Part shown: positions 56,347 through 64,000 of the stretch, piece by piece
Position numbering within the stretch: the first letter of the stretch is position 1
How the letters are laid out: the number at the start of each line of letters is the position of its first letter
NCBI RefSeq assembly: GCF_018409545.1
Contig: NZ_AP024563.1
Span: 1,628,755 to 1,692,754 of the forward strand
DNA from: Allochromatium tepidum
GTDB lineage: Bacteria > Pseudomonadota > Gammaproteobacteria > Chromatiales > Chromatiaceae
Length of the DNA: 64,000 bases
Reading direction: 5' to 3'
The notes under the pieces: generated by a model
Told to the model about the DNA's origin: nothing
Databases searched by the model: none
Seen by the model: only the letters and a program-made list of their open reading frames with translations
Position numbers and translations under genes: made by a program

Positions 56347-56487
56347 TTCCGTGACTGCATGGTCCGAACCGCCCTCGAATCGAGCCGCTGATCTTGTCGA
56401 ATCCGCGCGGGGGGACTAGTGTAACGCCCTCACGACACGAGAGATGCCCCGCGAATCCGTATCGCGCGCATCGAGGAGATTCCGAAG

Positions 56488-57054
56488 ATGAGTGAAGGCG
56501 AGATCCTGAAACGCGAACCGATCTATCAGGGCAAGGTCATCGAGGTCGCCGTCGAGACGGTCGAACTCCCCGACGGCAGTCAGGTCGACCTGGAGATGGT
56601 GCGCCATCCGGGCGGCGCGGCGGCCGTGGCGCTCGACGAGCAGGAGCGCGTCTGTCTGCTGCGTCAATTCCGCCACGCGGCCCGAGGCTGGATCTGGGAG
56701 CTGCCGGCGGGCCGTCTCGACCCTGGCGAGACCCCGCTGTCGACCGCGCGCCGCGAGCTGGCCGAGGAAGCCGGCGTGCAGGCCGACGACTGGATCGATC
56801 TCGGTCCGATGTACAGCTCGCCCGGTATCTTCGACGAGGTCATCCATCTGTGGCTGGGGCGCGGCCTGACCGAACTGCCGCACGCCCACGAGCACGGCGA
56901 GGTGATCGAGATCCACTGGATGCCGTTGAGCCAAGCGCTCGACTGGTGCGACGACGGCACCATCACCGACGGCAAGACCCTGGTCGGACTCTATCGCGCC
57001 GGCGCCTATCTGCGCAGTCAGGCCGAGATGCTCTCGGAGGATCCGGGGTGTTGA
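56488..57054 (+). CDS. nudF: NUDIX hydrolase, ADP-ribose pyrophosphatase type
   Basis: 188-residue enzyme expected to split ADP-ribose and related nucleotide sugars into AMP and sugar phosphate. The NUDIX box runs from GRLDPGETPLSTARRELAEE to AGV with all metal-binding Glu present, preceded by RGWIWELPAG. The MYSSPGIFDEVIHLW part is typical for ADP-ribose pyrophosphatases. The gene is divergent from phoB. Confidence 0.88.
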   Translation: MSEGEILKREPIYQGKVIEVAVETVELPDGSQVDLEMVRHPGGAAAVALDEQERVCLLRQFRHAARGWIWELPAGRLDPGETPLSTARRELAEEAGVQADDWIDLGPMYSSPGIFDEVIHLWLGRGLTELPHAHEHGEVIEIHWMPLSQALDWCDDGTITDGKTLVGLYRAGAYLRSQAEMLSEDPGC

Positions 57055-57151
57055 GTGTCCGCATTGCTGTTCGCGGTCCGACGGACGTAGATTTGCACGC
57101 TTGGCGTGCAGAGTGCGCTACCACCGGCAATAGAGGCTCGACAGTTACTCG

Positions 57152-57610
57152 ATGACACTCGATAGAGACACAGGTGAGCCGGACTGGGACACCCCCCTGT
57201 CCCTGACGCTCACGCCCGGACTGCTCATCCATGCCCTCATGTCCACGGCCGGCGCGGTCCATACCGGCTGGAGCAGTTGTATCGACGAGACTCTGGTACT
57301 CACCAACCAGGTCGCCATGGACGATCAGGCCGGTCACTATGTCCGGCTGGTCGAACAGGAGTTCGTCGAGGACGACCGGCCGGACATGGTCTGGCACGAC
57401 TGGACGCTGGAGGTTCGCATCGGCTCGGTGCTGACCACCGGGCACTGGCAGTTTCCGGCCACCTCGCATCCGTCGGAGTGGGACTGGAACGCCCGCGAGG
57501 CCGAGCGCGCCTTCGAGCGCGCCTGCGTCCTGATCGGTCGGCGCGTGCGGCGCGGCATCCGGGTCGAGGAACCGATCCTGGACGACATGCCGCGCGCGCG
57601 CCGTCACTGA
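57152..57610 (+). CDS. Hypothetical protein, 152 residues
   Basis: Unrecognised soluble protein, acidic and Trp-rich (DWDTPLSLTLTPG, HTGWSSCIDETLVL, HPSEWDWNAREAERAF). No signal peptide, membrane segment or catalytic motif is seen. Codon use matches the neighbours. The DUF6489-like gene follows after 39 bases, so they may be co-transcribed. Function unknown. Confidence 0.65.
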   Translation: MTLDRDTGEPDWDTPLSLTLTPGLLIHALMSTAGAVHTGWSSCIDETLVLTNQVAMDDQAGHYVRLVEQEFVEDDRPDMVWHDWTLEVRIGSVLTTGHWQFPATSHPSEWDWNAREAERAFERACVLIGRRVRRGIRVEEPILDDMPRARRH

Positions 57611-57649
57611 GCCGGTCCAGCCGGCTCGTCACCCACCGGAGAGGCTCTC

Positions 57650-57907
57650 ATGAAGGTCACGGTCGATTTCGACATCACACCCGAGGAAGTGCGCAAGCTC
57701 TTCGGTCTCCCGGACGTCGAAGCCTTTCAGCGTCAGATCATGGACGACATCCGCGAACGCATGATCGCGGGCGTCGAGGGCTATGATCCGCTCAAGCTCT
57801 TCCAGCCCTACATGGCCGGAACCCTCGCGTCCTGGGATTATTTCCAGAAACTCATGACGAGTCTCCCGGCCTCCGGCTCCAAGACGGATGAGGACAAATC
57901 CAAATAG
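57650..57907 (+). CDS. DUF6489-like small protein
   Basis: 85-residue protein starting MKVTVDFDITPEEVRKLFGL, the pattern of DUF6489, a family of unknown function found widely in proteobacteria. The centre has an amphipathic helix region (VEAFQRQIMDDIRERMIAGV) and the tail is Lys/Asp-rich. It is cytoplasmic, without membrane segments. A GGAGAG ribosome binding site precedes it. Confidence 0.7.
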   Translation: MKVTVDFDITPEEVRKLFGLPDVEAFQRQIMDDIRERMIAGVEGYDPLKLFQPYMAGTLASWDYFQKLMTSLPASGSKTDEDKSK

Positions 57908-57932
57908 TGCTCGTGTCGGTCGGAGCGCGCAC

Positions 57933-58607
57933 ATGCGGCTGAAGTCTCGGTTTTTTCGCACGTTCCCAGGTTCCCGCCTGGGAGCGCGCAAGGAACCGGG
58001 GCGACTCTTGGTCATGCCGCTGGTCCTGCTGACCGGCGTGGCGGTCGCTCAGGACTGTGTCGACTGGGACACGGCCCCTATACCCGATTCGCGCTACATC
58101 CAGATCCGGAACGGCACGGTCTACGATCGGAGCACGGGCCTGATGTGGAAGCAATGTCCCGAGGGTGCGGCCGGGGTCGGCTGTACGATGGGTGAACCGC
58201 AGGCCTTCAAGCTGGAGGAGGCGAAGCGTCGTGCGCGTGAATGGCGCTTCGCCGGTTATGCCGACTGGCGCCTGCCGACCCAGGACGAACTGCGCTCCCT
58301 GCTGGTGCGACGCTGCTATGGCGTCGGCATCGACGGCGTCACCTTTCCGCGCACACCGGCGGGCCGCTTCTGGACCTCAGACCCGGCGACCTATTATCCG
58401 GACAGCGCCTGGACGCTCGACTTCCGCCGCGGTCATCTGGGCTATGGCACCAGGCGCGATGCCTTCTATGTCCGACTGGTGCGGGATGCCGAGGCCTGCT
58501 CGCCGGAGCGCCCCGCGACCTGTCTGCCTTACAGCGAACGGCGCCTCGAACCGCATGACGGTCGTGAGCCGGGAACGGAAGACGCTGACGATCAGGTCAG
58601 CCCCTGA
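57933..58607 (+). CDS. DUF1566-domain exported protein
   Basis: 224-residue protein with an N-terminal signal-like stretch after a basic leader (RLLVMPLVLLTGVAVAQ), so export to the periplasm is likely. The DUF1566 (Lcl C-terminal) signature is clear: GTVYDRSTGLMWKQC, then FAGYADWRLPTQDELRSLL and FWTSDPATYY. Several Cys (CVDWD, CPEG, CTMG, CYG, CSPE, CLPY) may form disulfides. ATG 57933 is chosen with GGAG upstream. Function unknown; its 3' end overlaps purN by 16 bases on the opposite strand. Confidence 0.75.
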   Translation: MRLKSRFFRTFPGSRLGARKEPGRLLVMPLVLLTGVAVAQDCVDWDTAPIPDSRYIQIRNGTVYDRSTGLMWKQCPEGAAGVGCTMGEPQAFKLEEAKRRAREWRFAGYADWRLPTQDELRSLLVRRCYGVGIDGVTFPRTPAGRFWTSDPATYYPDSAWTLDFRRGHLGYGTRRDAFYVRLVRDAEACSPERPATCLPYSERRLEPHDGREPGTEDADDQVSP

Positions 58608-59263
58608 CCCGGATCGAGCCGGCGCGGCTCGTCCAGCACCTCGCCATCGAGATGGGGACGTCCATCCGCCTCCAGCCGTAGCCGGCCCTCGGCGAACCAG
58701 CGCACCACGGTCGGATAGATGACGTGCTCCTGCTTCAGCACCCGCGCGGCCAGCGTGCCTGGGTCGTCTCCGGGCAGCACGGGTACGCGCGCCTGGAGCA
58801 CCACGGGGCCGCCATCCAGTTCAGCCGTGACGAAATGCACGCTGGCGCCGTGCTCGGTGTCGCCGGCCTCGAGCGCGCGTTTGTGGGTGTTTAGTCCCTG
58901 ATACCTGGGCAGCAGGGATGGATGGATGTTGAGCAGCCGCCCGCGATAGTGCTCGACGAAGGCCGGCGTCAGGATGCGCATGAAGCCGGCCAGCACCACC
59001 AGCCCCGGATCATGGCCATCGATCGCCGCCGCGAGGGCACTGTCGAAGCCGGCACGATCCGGATAGTCGCGGTGGTTCAGAACCTCGGTCGCAATGCCGT
59101 GACGACGCGCGCGCTCCAGCCCGAAGGCGTCAGGCTCGTTGCTGATGACGGCAAGGATCCGGAACGGCGCCCCCTGTTCCTGGGCGTCGATCAGGGCCTG
59201 GAGATTGCTGCCGCTACCGGAGATGAGCGCGACGACCGACAGCGGCGCGCGTTCAGACGGCAT
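58592..59263 (-). CDS. purN: Phosphoribosylglycinamide formyltransferase
   Basis: Third step of purine synthesis, adding formyl from 10-formyl-THF to GAR. The 223-residue enzyme shows [13 protein letters not shown], the [16 protein letters not shown] segment, the catalytic [14 protein letters not shown] and the [13 protein letters not shown] part. ATG 59263 overlaps the end of purM by 11 bases; a start 24 bases further upstream is less likely. Confidence 0.95.
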   Translation of the reverse strand: MPSERAPLSVVALISGSGSNLQALIDAQEQGAPFRILAVISNEPDAFGLERARRHGIATEVLNHRDYPDRAGFDSALAAAIDGHDPGLVVLAGFMRILTPAFVEHYRGRLLNIHPSLLPRYQGLNTHKRALEAGDTEHGASVHFVTAELDGGPVVLQARVPVLPGDDPGTLAARVLKQEHVIYPTVVRWFAEGRLRLEADGRPHLDGEVLDEPRRLDPGQGLT

Positions 59264-60323
59264 GGACACCGCCCTGATAGACGACACAGGGCTCGCCCTC
59301 GGTCGCTTCGATCCGGCCGATGACCCAGGCGGTCTCGCCCTGCGCGCGCAGATGGGCCAGCGCGGTCTCGACGTCCTCCGCCGCCACGCACACCACCATC
59401 CCGACGCCGCAGTTGAAGGTCCGCAGCATCTCGGCCTCGGCGATGCCGCCCTGGGTCTGGAGCCAGTCGAATACGGCCGGACGGGTCCAGGAGTCCGGAT
59501 CGATGCATGCCTGAGTGCCGTCCGGCAGCACGCGCGGCAGGTTCTCGGTCAGACCGCCGCCTGTGATGTGTGCCAGGGCATGGACGTGCTGCGCACCGAT
59601 CAGCGACAGCACCGAGCGCACATAGATGCGCGTCGGCGCCAGCAGCGCCTCGCCCAGCGTCGTTTCACCCAGGGCCTGACGCAGATCCGCGCCGCTGGTC
59701 TCGATGACCTTGCGGATCAGCGAATAGCCGTTGGAATGCGGCCCGGAAGCCGCGAGCGCGATCAGCCGATCGCCCGGCCTGACCCGCGAGGGCTGGATGA
59801 TGGCGTCCTTCTCGACGATGCCGACGCAGAATCCGGCCAGATCATAGTCGCCCGCGCCATAGAGTCCGGGCATCTCGGCCGTCTCGCCGCCGGTCAGGGC
59901 GCAGCCGGCCAGCTCGCAGCCGCGCGCGATGCCGCTGACGACGGTCGCCGCGACCTCGACGTCCAGGTGCGCGGTGGCATAGTAGTCGAGGAAGAACAGC
60001 GGCTCGGCCCCGCTGACCAGGATGTCGTTGACGCACATGGCCACCAGATCGATGCCGATGGTGTCGTGACGGCCCAGCTCGATGGCGAGCTTGAGCTTGG
60101 TGCCCACGCCGTCGGTGCCCGAGACCAGTACGGGATGACGGAACCGCTCCAGCGGCAGTTCGAACAGAGCCCCGAACCCGCCCAGCCCGTCGAGCACGCC
60201 GGGGCGGCGCGTGGCGGCGGCCAGGGGCTTGATACGCTCGACGAGTCGGGCGCCGGCGTCGATGTCGACACCGGCCGAGCGGTAACTGAGGGCAGTGGAT
60301 GGGGTCGGGGAATCCTGCGGCAC
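59253..60323 (-). CDS. purM: Phosphoribosylformylglycinamidine cyclo-ligase
   Basis: Makes aminoimidazole ribonucleotide from FGAM with ATP. The 356-residue enzyme contains [38 protein letters not shown], the [14 protein letters not shown] motif and [15 protein letters not shown]. It is first in purMN and divergent from the CDP-alcohol phosphatidyltransferase gene. Confidence 0.97.
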   Translation of the reverse strand: MPQDSPTPSTALSYRSAGVDIDAGARLVERIKPLAAATRRPGVLDGLGGFGALFELPLERFRHPVLVSGTDGVGTKLKLAIELGRHDTIGIDLVAMCVNDILVSGAEPLFFLDYYATAHLDVEVAATVVSGIARGCELAGCALTGGETAEMPGLYGAGDYDLAGFCVGIVEKDAIIQPSRVRPGDRLIALAASGPHSNGYSLIRKVIETSGADLRQALGETTLGEALLAPTRIYVRSVLSLIGAQHVHALAHITGGGLTENLPRVLPDGTQACIDPDSWTRPAVFDWLQTQGGIAEAEMLRTFNCGVGMVVCVAAEDVETALAHLRAQGETAWVIGRIEATEGEPCVVYQGGVHAV

Positions 60324-60405
60324 GCGATGGCTCCAGTCTTGACGAATCGAGGTACGCTAGTATACCTGCCATCTCTTGTCGGTGCGTTCCGTAGGCGTCG
60401 GTGCC

Positions 60406-60972
60406 ATGAGTCTCTTGAAGCCCAGTGATATCCCCAACATCATCAGCGTGATTCGGCTGATCACCGTGATTCCGGTGGTCTATCTGCTCGTGGTCCACGA
60501 ATTCGGCTGGGCCCTGGTCCTGTTCGCCGCCGCCGGGATCTCCGACGGACTCGACGGCTTTCTGGCCAAGCGTTATCACTGGCAGAGCCGGCTCGGCGGT
60601 CTGCTCGACCCGCTGGCCGACAAGACCCTGCTCGTGTGCTGCTTCCTGGTGCTCGGCGCGCATGGACTCATCCCGCTGTGGCTGGTGCTGGCGGTGATCT
60701 TCCGCGATCTGGTCATCGTCAGCGGCGCCTTGCTCTACAACTACCGGGTCGCCGAGGTCGAGGCGGCGCCCATACTTATGAGCAAGGTCAACACGGCCCT
60801 GCAGATCCTGCTGGTCGTGGCCGTCATTCTCGACGCCGGGGTCATGGATCTGCCGGAGATCTCGATCGCCGCGCTGATCTGGGCCTGCCTGATCACCGTG
60901 GTGGTCAGCGGCACGCAATACGTCTGGATCTGGAGCCGCAAGGCGATCCGCAGCGGCTGGAAGTCGGACTGA
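60406..60972 (+). CDS. CDP-alcohol phosphatidyltransferase (PgsA-like)
   Basis: 188-residue inner-membrane enzyme with about five hydrophobic segments. The family motif is complete within SDGLDGFLAKRYHWQSRLGG and LLDPLADK (DG-x2-DG-x2-A...G-x3-D-x3-D). It probably makes phosphatidylglycerophosphate in phospholipid synthesis; another CDP-alcohol substrate cannot be excluded. The ATG at 60406 is preferred to an earlier GTG. It is convergent with hda. Confidence 0.87.
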   Translation: MSLLKPSDIPNIISVIRLITVIPVVYLLVVHEFGWALVLFAAAGISDGLDGFLAKRYHWQSRLGGLLDPLADKTLLVCCFLVLGAHGLIPLWLVLAVIFRDLVIVSGALLYNYRVAEVEAAPILMSKVNTALQILLVVAVILDAGVMDLPEISIAALIWACLITVVVSGTQYVWIWSRKAIRSGWKSD

Positions 60973-60975
60973 GGT

Positions 60976-61698
60976 TCAGGCGGCGCTCTCGGAGTCCTCC
61001 GACCCCTGCATGACGCGACGGACCAGCGGAATGCTCGGCTGGCGCTGTTCGCGCAGGCTGAGGCTGTCGAGCCGCGCCAGCAGGTCGAGCAGCGAGGCCG
61101 GATCGCGCGCGTGGTGGCTCATGATGAAGCGCACCAGCTCCGGGGTCAGCCGCATCCCGCGTTCGCGCGCCGCTTCGAGCAACAAGTGTTCGCAGTCGAG
61201 ATCCGACAACGGCAGCAGCCGATAACGCGGCCCCCACAGCAGACGCGAGGCCAGATCCGGCAGGCTGAACGGCAGGCTGTCGGGCGCGGCGTCGGCAGCG
61301 CCGAGCAGTGAGCGCCCTTGCTCGCGCAGCCGGTTGAAGAGATCGAAGAGGGCACGCTCCCAGACCGGATCACCGACGATGCACTGGATGTCGTCGATCG
61401 CCACCAGATCCAGCCGTTCCAGGTTCTCCAGCATCGCCGGATCCAGATCCGCCATCCCGAGCGGCACGAAATGCGCCTGACGCCCGGCGCGCACGACGGC
61501 CTGACAGGCGGCTTGCAGCAGATGGGTCTTGCCCGTGCCCTCGGCGCCGAAGAGCAGCAGATAGGGTTCACCCACGCCCCGCGCCATCGCCGCGACGGCA
61601 TCCAGGGCCTCGGCGTTCGGCCCCGGCCGATAGGACTCCAGGGTCGGCTCGGGTCGCAGTTCGAGCGGCAGATGGAGTTGCGGGGTCGGGCCGTTCAA
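60976..61698 (-). CDS. hda: DnaA regulatory inactivator Hda
   Basis: 240-residue AAA+ protein related to DnaA that, with the beta clamp, triggers hydrolysis of ATP bound to DnaA and limits re-initiation. The N-terminal clamp-binding motif is PQLHLPLEL; Walker A is FGAEGTGKTHLLQAA; Walker B is LVAIDDIQ. The DnaA DNA-binding domain is missing, as expected. In E. coli hda is near uraA; here it follows the phosphatidyltransferase gene, end to end. Confidence 0.93.
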   Translation of the reverse strand: MNGPTPQLHLPLELRPEPTLESYRPGPNAEALDAVAAMARGVGEPYLLLFGAEGTGKTHLLQAACQAVVRAGRQAHFVPLGMADLDPAMLENLERLDLVAIDDIQCIVGDPVWERALFDLFNRLREQGRSLLGAADAAPDSLPFSLPDLASRLLWGPRYRLLPLSDLDCEHLLLEAARERGMRLTPELVRFIMSHHARDPASLLDLLARLDSLSLREQRQPSIPLVRRVMQGSEDSESAA

Positions 61699-61719
61699 CT
61701 CGGGCCTCGCGTATGCGTC

Positions 61720-62361
<642 letters not shown>

Positions 62362-62489
62362 TCAAAGCCGCGCGCGCCAATCGCTATCCTTGATCCAGGG
62401 TCGCGATCTGGTGAGAATCTCCCCCACCATCGAACGCTCCGCCGCCGTCTCGGCGCGCGATCCACGACAATGACGAGGGGGATTCAACG

Positions 62490-62780
62490 ATGGACGAGCG
62501 AGCCGCCGAGCACCGGGTCTGCTATCGCTGTGTGGTCGCCGGGCGTGTCCAGGGTGTCTTCTTCCGCGCCTCGACGCGCGAGCAGGCGATGCGACTGGGC
62601 GTGACCGGCTATGCGCGCAACCTGAGCGATGGGCGTGTCGAGGTGCTGGCCTGCGGTGAGGCGGCCGCCGTGGCGCAACTGCGCGACTGGCTGCGAATCG
62701 GGCCGGCCATGGCCGAGGTGACGGGCGTGGCCTGCGAGCCTCTGGACTACCAGGGCCGGCCGGGATTCGTCATCGACTGA
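62490..62780 (+). CDS. acyP: Acylphosphatase
   Basis: 96-residue enzyme that hydrolyses acyl phosphates. The active-site loop VAGRVQGVFFRASTREQA holds the catalytic Arg, and the catalytic Asn sits in GYARNLSDGRVEV. Length fits the family. The gene is convergent with the CpdA-like gene. Confidence 0.94.
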   Translation: MDERAAEHRVCYRCVVAGRVQGVFFRASTREQAMRLGVTGYARNLSDGRVEVLACGEAAAVAQLRDWLRIGPAMAEVTGVACEPLDYQGRPGFVID

Positions 62781-62792
62781 GCGACGGCCTCG

Positions 62793-63581
62793 TCAGTATC
62801 CGCCCACCAGGTGGAGCGGCATCTCCGCGTACTGTTCGAGCCGCACGACCTGGGTTTCGAGGCGGCCGTCCGGGTAGAGCCTGAGTTCACGATAACCGGG
62901 CGGGATCTCGTCGATCGCGAAATCCGGGCTTCCGGGCGTGAATTGAAAACAGGTCGAGGGCGCGCCCAGGAGCAGACAGTCTCTATGCCGTGCCGAAAAG
63001 TCCTGATGGATATGGCCGAAGAGGACGGCCTTGATCTGGGCGTGACGTTCGCAAAGAGTGAGTAGTTCGGCGCCGTTAGCGACCCCGATCCGGTCGATCC
63101 AGGTACTGCCGATGGCCGCCGGATGGTGGTGCAGGGCGATGAGCGCGGGAGCCTGTTCATCGGCCAGCAGCTCGGCGAGTCGGACGAGCTGGGTCTGCGT
63201 CAAGTATCCGCCATCGCTGTCGGGAGTGCTCGAGTCGAGCAGGATCAGGTTCCAGCGCCCGAGCCGACGCAGCGCCACGGAGCCGGGCGCCGCCGAATCC
63301 AGGTGCTCCGTCATCAGGGCCGGGATGTCGTGGTTGCCGCCGATGCAATAGTGCGGAACCCCGATTCTCCTGAGCCGCTCGCGCAGATAACGATAGCCCG
63401 CCGGGGTCTCGTCGTGCACCAGGTCGCCGGTCAGGAGCAGGGCGTCGGGCGGCGGGTTGCCGGACAGCGCCAGCGTCAGGACGGACTCGAAGCTGCGGCG
63501 CGTCGTGATGCCCAGCAGTTGCCCGCCCGGATCGCCGAAGAGGTGGGGGTCGGTCAGTTGCAGAAGACGAAGCGGCATCAT
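62793..63581 (-). CDS. cpdA: CpdA-like class III metallophosphoesterase
   Basis: 262-residue calcineurin-like phosphodiesterase of the CpdA/Icc type, which hydrolyses 3',5'-cyclic nucleotides such as cAMP. Metal ligands are visible in LTDPHLFGD, LTGDLVHDE, GGNHDIPALM, LHHHP and FGHIHQD. ATG 63581 is chosen: a GGGGA ribosome binding site lies 5-6 bases upstream. Whether cAMP is the substrate here is not shown. Confidence 0.85.
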   Translation of the reverse strand: MMPLRLLQLTDPHLFGDPGGQLLGITTRRSFESVLTLALSGNPPPDALLLTGDLVHDETPAGYRYLRERLRRIGVPHYCIGGNHDIPALMTEHLDSAAPGSVALRRLGRWNLILLDSSTPDSDGGYLTQTQLVRLAELLADEQAPALIALHHHPAAIGSTWIDRIGVANGAELLTLCERHAQIKAVLFGHIHQDFSARHRDCLLLGAPSTCFQFTPGSPDFAIDEIPPGYRELRLYPDGRLETQVVRLEQYAEMPLHLVGGY

Positions 63582-63952
63582 GGATTCCCCGGCCATGGCG
63601 TGGATCTGTCGCGAACGGGATTGACGCACTGAGCGGAAAGGATTGTGTTGCGGCATGTTCGGTTCCGGTCGTGGCTGTCCAATGGCGTTTCATCGAGGCC
63701 GGTCATCCATGCGTGTCTTTTTAACAGTCCACGCGGCTGTTTGTGATGACGCCGTTCACAATACTCGAATGATGCACGATGCCGGTGGGTGAGAATCGTG
63801 AAGCCGTTCACATCTCGATCGCCTGCCGCGCGCGCTCGAACTGGCCCGACGCTTGCTGATCATGGGTGACGAACCGCCTGGGGTCGAATGATCGCTCCGA
63901 TCATCGCGCCCCTGGGCGATCCTGCACCCTCAGCCGTCGGGAGTTTGACAAG
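63582..63952. other. Intergenic region with repeated GCCGTTCACA sites
   Basis: 371 bases between the CpdA-like gene and the gene starting at 63953. GCCGTTCACA occurs at 63751-63760 and 63803-63812, each as the right half of a dyad: TTGTGA...TCACAA (63741-63761) and GTGAA-GCCG-TTCAC (63798-63811). These could be operator sites. No further gene was found. Confidence 0.5.
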
Positions 63953-64000
63953 ATGAGTATCAGCACGATCACGAGCGGCATTGGCGACATCGGCTCCAAG
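63953..64000 (+). CDS. Start of a gene cut by the window edge
   Basis: Sixteen codons from ATG 63953 (MSISTITSGIGDIGSK), preceded by GGGAG at 63939-63943. Open to the window end. The sequence is too short to identify; low-charge, Ser/Gly/Ile-rich start. Partial at the 3' end. Confidence 0.5.
   Translation, partial: MSISTITSGIGDIGSK

Noticed and set aside
57085-57120. GCACGC / GCGTGC hairpin between nudF and the next gene
   Set aside because: Only 6 bp without a T run; chance occurrence is likely in GC-rich DNA.

Overview
The window is about 64 kb of GC-rich, gene-dense chromosome from a purple sulfur bacterium of the Chromatiaceae, probably Allochromatium or a close relative. This is inferred from the sat-aprM-aprB-aprA order, an ATP sulfurylase that closely resembles the A. 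vinosum protein as I remember it, a phosphoribulokinase of the Calvin cycle, and gammaproteobacterial housekeeping genes (phoBR, hda, dedD-cvpA, cmk-rpsA-ihfB). No search was run. No prophage, insertion sequence or CRISPR array was seen.

Layout. 1-2.4 kb: 3' part of a PBP1B gene and a TPR lipoprotein. 2.7-8.1 kb: sulfite oxidation operon sat-aprMBA with a strong terminator, then a small unknown gene overlapping a SlyD-like FKBP. 8.2-12.1 kb: a Sua5-type tRNA modification gene, a LysR regulator and, divergently, an unknown gene with sbtA and an SbtB-like PII gene (bicarbonate uptake). 12.1-14 kb: small hypothetical genes, a phosphodiesterase and APS kinase. 14.3-19.2 kb: yoaA helicase, HDOD protein, DnaJ-like membrane protein, radA. 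19.3-23.9 kb: zinc uptake operon (His-rich porin, znuA, znuC, znuB) behind a Zur-type operator, with a divergent CxxC protein. 24-31 kb: recQ, phosphoribulokinase, a decayed hybrid kinase, rnfDGE, tRNA-Arg(ACG), pdxH. 31.4-38.4 kb: isocitrate lyase, an intein-containing nrdA, a dihaem cytochrome c and an S24-like protein lacking its catalytic residues. 38.4-43.3 kb: Atm1-type ABC exporter, dedD-cvpA, a DUF4342 gene, an srkA pseudogene and an orphan hydrogenase-type small subunit. 43.4-49.6 kb: nrdB, sdhB-sdhE-ygfX, galE, an intein-containing dcd, yhbY. 49.8-57 kb: aroA-cmk-rpsA-ihfB, phoBR, a NUDIX hydrolase. 57-64 kb: small unknown genes, purMN, a CDP-alcohol phosphatidyltransferase, hda, wrbA, acylphosphatase, a CpdA-like phosphoesterase and the first codons of a further gene.

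How the genes work together. Sat and AprMBA oxidise sulfite through APS to sulfate and conserve energy; Prk and SbtA/SbtB supply carbon fixation; isocitrate lyase and SdhB serve organic acid metabolism; RnfDG(E) links ferredoxin and NAD at the membrane. The most interesting signals are two inteins with different homing endonucleases in two deoxynucleotide genes (nrdA and dcd), NrdR-like box pairs with the same 32-bp spacing in front of the separated nrdA and nrdB, the Zur-controlled zinc operon with a His-rich outer membrane protein, two gene remnants, and several dyad-symmetric intergenic elements.
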